Below are positions 17,362 through 20,400 of a stretch of 20,400 bases of DNA, piece after piece. The stretch is taken from assembly GCA_026770575.1 (NCBI GenBank), contig MU657170.1, forward strand, positions 273,146-293,545, read 5' to 3'. A program made the position numbers and the translations under genes. Numbering within the stretch: position 1 is the first letter of the stretch; each line of letters begins with the position of its first letter. This DNA is from Pelagophyceae sp. CCMP2097. Lineage: Eukaryota; Sar; Pelagophyceae. Under the pieces are notes generated by a model that worked only from the letters and a program-made list of their open reading frames with translations, had not been told where the DNA came from and made no database searches.

Positions 17362-19616
17362 ATGACGCCCAAACCGGCGGCCAAACGCAACTGCGACGCC
17401 ACGCAGCTCGTCGGGTCCAACGGTGCGCCGGCCGGCATAGGGCCGGAGGGACGCGCGTCCGCTAGGCACTGAGATCGCGGCCGGCCATGCGCAGAGCGGC
17501 CAAGGCACGCGGCGCTCGCGAAACTCCGACGCCCCGCCCTCGTCGCGGAGCGTGCGTCGACCCCCGCCCGGCGGTCGCATCAAGAGCCGGCTCCGAGTCA
17601 ATGCCGACGTCGTTTGCACGTAGGTGGCGTCCACAGTTGCGTACTCGGACGACGACGAGGCGCCGTCGCCAGCGGCGACTTCCAGAGCCTCGCGGACGGC
17701 CAGAGCCGCGCGCTTCGCGGTGGCGCATTCTTCCGCGAGGAAGCGACTCGTCGACTGCGCCGCGCCCAGCGACGACGCCCCAAGCGAAAACGCCCGCGGC
17801 AGCGCCGGCGCCGCGGCGCCGCGGAGCGAAGAGCGCGCGGAGCCACGGTCCGCGCGCGACCGGTACTGGGACGACGGCGCGGTACGACGGCCGGGCGCGA
17901 GGGCGCGGGAATCGGGTGCGTCGACCGCCGCAAGAGGTGGATACCGCGATACGCCGCGACGCCGACGTTTTTGCAGGGCTGGACGCGTCTCTGGCGCTCG
18001 GCGCGACGGCGCTGGCGCTCGACGCGAAACTTGCGGCGGCCGAGGCGTCGGCGTCTTCGACTGCAACAAAGAGGCCGCGGTCTTCGTCCTGTTTGACGGC
18101 GACAAAGCCGCCGTGCTTGACGGCTACGAAGCGAACGCGGGCGTCGCTTGCCCGCGATGTCGCGACGACGCCCGCAAGAGCCGCTGACGCGCGCAAGAGT
18201 GTGAGCATCTTTCGACGCCGCCTATCGATTCGTGCACGTGTCAATCGATTTGCGCAGGTCACGTTCGCTGCGCCGCGGACGTCGCCTCGGGCGCCGCGGG
18301 CGTCACCAGGGGTGCCGCGGGCGTCGCCTCGGGCGCCGCGGGCATCGCTGGCGTCGCCGCCGGCGTTGCGGGCGCCGCCGCGGCCCGCACCGTCGACGGC
18401 GCCGCAGTCGTCGAAGAGGCAGCGGAGCGAGGACCCGCCACCGCTCGCCGTCGCCTTGGACCCGCCGCCAGACGACGAGCGGTCGCCGCCAGACGACACC
18501 GCCGTCCCGGACGATGAGCGACGACCGCCGGCCGCCGCCCCTGACGACGAGCGGCCGCCGGACGACGAGCAGCGGACACCGGACGACGAGGGACCGCCGG
18601 ACGACGAGCATCTGTCACCTGACGACGAGTCGCCGCCGGCCGCCGCCCCGGAGGACGCGGACGAGCCGCCGCCCGCCGTCCGAGGCCGACGACGGCCGCC
18701 GCTCACGGCGCCAACGACGCAGCAACTCGCCTTATCGGGCCGCGCCGCCGCGCCGCCCAAGGCGGAGCGCGTCTTCATCTCCGTGAGTCTCATTCTTCCG
18801 TGCGGCGTGCCTTGCGGGGCCTGCGTTAGGCTGCCTTTAGGCGTCTGGCGTGGACCCGGCGCTGCGCTCGACGATGTGAGTCACCAATTACCGCAGTCCC
18901 GGCGAAGCATGCACCGCAGTCCCGGCTTCACCACCACCCTCGCTCTAGGCGTCAGCTGTGCCGGAGCTTGTGCGGTGGGGGGGGGAGGGCGAGGTTTGTT
19001 GACGACGATGAGCTGTCATGCGTGAGAGGGAGCATGCCACCTTTCTGCACGCACCTCGTCGTGGCCGGAGGCTCCGAAGACGCCGCGCCAAGGACGCTCA
19101 AGGTGCGCAGGGGCGGGGTAGTCCACGACGCTTGATCCCGAAGCCCACGACGCAAATCCACACATCTGAAGCCCACCCCGGTAGGTCCTTTTCGCTCTGG
19201 CAAGAGGCGGCGTTTCCGTCGTGACGCCGTCGTGGATCGCCGCGTCGCAGCGGTCCGAGGCCTGGGTCGATTCACGGTGGTTTCCGGCCGGGTTCGGGCC
19301 GCGCCGGCCACCTGCAGCGAACGCGAAGTTGCTGGCCGGCGAGAAAGTCCACATCCCCTCCGCGTCGCTCTCCTCGACGGAGCCTTCAAAGGCAGCCGTG
19401 GCGCAGCTCGCGTCTCTCTGCGGCGCCGCCTCGGCGGTGTCGATGAGGCTGGCTACCCTCGTTTTGGTGGGTGACAAGTGGTCTTTTACAAGGGACGCCT
19501 GCAGCGGCCATCTCCGAGCGCTGCACGCTCGAGGCAAAGTGCTCCGCTTGAAATGGCTCTTCGACTCCATCGAGCTCGGCTCGCGCGCCGACAAGGCGCA
19601 GTACCTGCCGGCTTGA
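17362..19616 (+). CDS. Tandem BRCT-domain protein, 8 exons
   Basis: Exons: 17362-17422, 17466-17551, 17624-17881, 17937-18200, 18258-18782, 18841-18875, 18949-19102, 19185-19616, giving 604 aa; all phases agree. The N-terminal 390 residues are low-complexity, with SPRAPRA-type basic repeats, then an acidic PDDE-type series (PPDDERSPPDDT onward, 18470-18640). BRCT1 (about 392-490) runs ERVFIS, CTHLVVAGG, RTLKVLFALARGG and VVTPSWIAAS. BRCT2 (about 510-604) ends LRLKWLFDSI. S398 and K461 in RTLK sit where BRCA1-type tandem BRCTs bind phosphoserine. The family reads phosphorylated partners in DNA-damage signalling (BRCA1, MDC1, PTIP and relatives); the exact orthologue cannot be named. Exon 6 is a 35-nt microexon supported only by phase and fold continuity. 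An alternative acceptor at 18829 would disrupt the frame. The 5' end (exons 1-2) is least certain. Confidence 0.78.
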
Positions 19617-20100
19617 GCGTAATAGATTTTAGGGCCCCGTAGGGGCCGGCGGCTATTACTATCTAAGGTTTTTTTGGTTCGTAACTGTCAAAAGAACTTT
19701 TCAGACTGGTATATTTTTGTTCGTTGGTTGCCATGATTGAACTTACCGGCTCGTTCGCGCCGCTGCGTATGTCGCGTGTACAGATTCCAAGTTTTTTTTT
19801 TCTTTTTTCGCCGTTTTTTTCTTTCAGCGATAATTTTACATTGACGCGAGGCTGTAGATCGAAGGCGTCTAGTACCCTTCAAACCTTTACCGTGCGATTT
19901 CGCATCAAAGGTTCGTCAAGAGGTATTCGTTGAGTGTAGATTCTCTTCCGAAAACGCCAAAAACTATAAGCTAGCGGCGCAGGACAGTACAATAGAACAT
20001 CAAAAATGAAAAAAGGTATATAAGCCGTTTTTGAGCCTATAGACAGGCCCCAGCGCTTGTCCATAGAGTCCAATGAACAACTGCGCGCGGCCTAAGAAGA
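19617..20100. other. AT-rich 3' flank of the BRCT gene
   Basis: This holds a nested inverted repeat at 19620-19658 (outer TAATAG/CTATTA, inner GGCCCC gta GGGGCC) just after the stop, a possible 3' UTR structure. T-rich runs follow (19792-19806, 19814-19820). A tRNA-like translation and a GTACAGATTCC word before the first T run were noted, but no cloverleaf forms. No gene is supported. Confidence 0.5.
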
Positions 20101-20119
20101 ACAGCTGTTTTGAAAGCAA

Positions 20120-20400
20120 CTGCAACAGAAAACGGTGGATGCGTGAGGCGTCTGCGCCGCCTGCGTCGGAACCATAAAGCGGCTGCGCCACATGCTACGG
20201 CTGCGCCGCCAGTAACAACAAAAGGCGGCTGCACCGCATGTGACATATGCGTAAGGAAGCTGCTTCGGCTGCGACGTATGAACCGCGAGCAGCGGTAGCA
20301 AGATGCGGCTGCGCCGCAAGAGTTGACTGCACAGCCAGTAGCAGCAAAAGACGGCTGCGCCGTCTGCGTCGGCTGCATAAGGCGGCTGCGCCGCCAGCGG
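20120..20400. repeat. Array of CGGCTGCGCCGC near-palindromes
   Basis: At least six copies of a (G/A)CGGCTGCGCCGC motif occur at about 20180, 20197, 20224, 20305, 20351 and 20381, separated by unrelated A-rich spacers of roughly 10-70 bp. Each copy can fold on itself (GCGGC-TGC-GCCGC). The array continues past the window end. Minus-strand frames here are by-products. Confidence 0.7.

Noticed and set aside
17462..18793. 443-codon minus-strand frame rich in Ser/Gly
   Set aside because: It is antisense to the BRCT gene's repetitive linker. The plus strand gives in-phase introns and a real domain.
19724..19933. tRNA-like sequence before a T9 run (possible Pol III terminator)
   Set aside because: Only a weak B-box match (GTACAGATTCC) and no acceptor or anticodon stem could be folded.
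20120..20400. CRISPR array
   Set aside because: Motif copies are 12-15 bp, imperfect and irregularly spaced, there are no cas genes, and the window is eukaryotic.

Overview
The window looks like nuclear DNA of a GC-rich, intron-bearing unicellular eukaryote, most likely a marine stramenopile alga (pelagophyte-like). Seen directly: five protein-coding loci on both strands, four of them only readable after removing short GT-AG introns (mostly 43-83 nt, a few 145-1080 nt), with exons that join in phase and restore recognisable domains. The lineage guess is inference. It rests on very short introns, high GC, a MYND+RING+Sel1 protein architecture of the kind abundant in such algae, and one intron that looks like a transposon-derived introner. 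No prokaryotic operon signals are present.

Layout. 1-1000: GC-rich degenerate repeats, a TRIM-like unit bounded by 77/78-bp direct repeats, tRNA-like B boxes and a long G/C homopolymer. 1050-3580: an AT-richer mobile-element graveyard, with three MITE-like elements sharing GGAAGT... ends flanked by TA (one sits in a repeated module whose empty copy is also in the window), a large palindrome, a GGAC/AGAC simple repeat and a GTAATTAC-rich element. 3642-8071 (-): PUM3/Puf6-type pumilio-like ribosome-biogenesis protein, 8 exons, 752 aa. 8072-8338: compact divergent promoter. 8339-11186 (+): 10-exon, 605-aa protein with an ATP-grasp-like core, an SH3-like N-terminal region and a lysine-rich tail; this is the least familiar gene here. 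11658-12719 (-): single-exon MYND+RING+Sel1 protein, tail-to-tail with the previous gene. 12907-14037: a 557-bp element with 19-bp perfect terminal inverted repeats, followed by a second GTAATTAC-rich element enclosing a short coding-like island. 14038-15292: gene-poor. 15293-15826 (+): a tentative small two-exon gene. 15882-16881 (-): RING-H2 protein with a 46-nt intron inside the RING. 16882-17361: second divergent promoter. 17362-19616 (+): 8-exon, 604-aa protein with a C-terminal tandem BRCT pair that appears to keep the phosphoserine-binding Ser and Lys. 19617-20400: AT-rich 3' flank and an array of CGGCTGCGCCGC near-palindromes running off the window.

The genes do not form a pathway. 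PUM3 is nucleolar/ribosomal, the RING-H2 and MYND-RING proteins are probable ubiquitin ligases or adaptors, and the BRCT protein is a probable DNA-damage phosphoprotein reader. The arrangement is alternating head-to-head and tail-to-tail pairs with mobile-element islands between them. Exon boundaries are read by eye from splice consensus, phase and domain continuity; transcript evidence would be needed to fix 5' ends and a few alternative acceptors.
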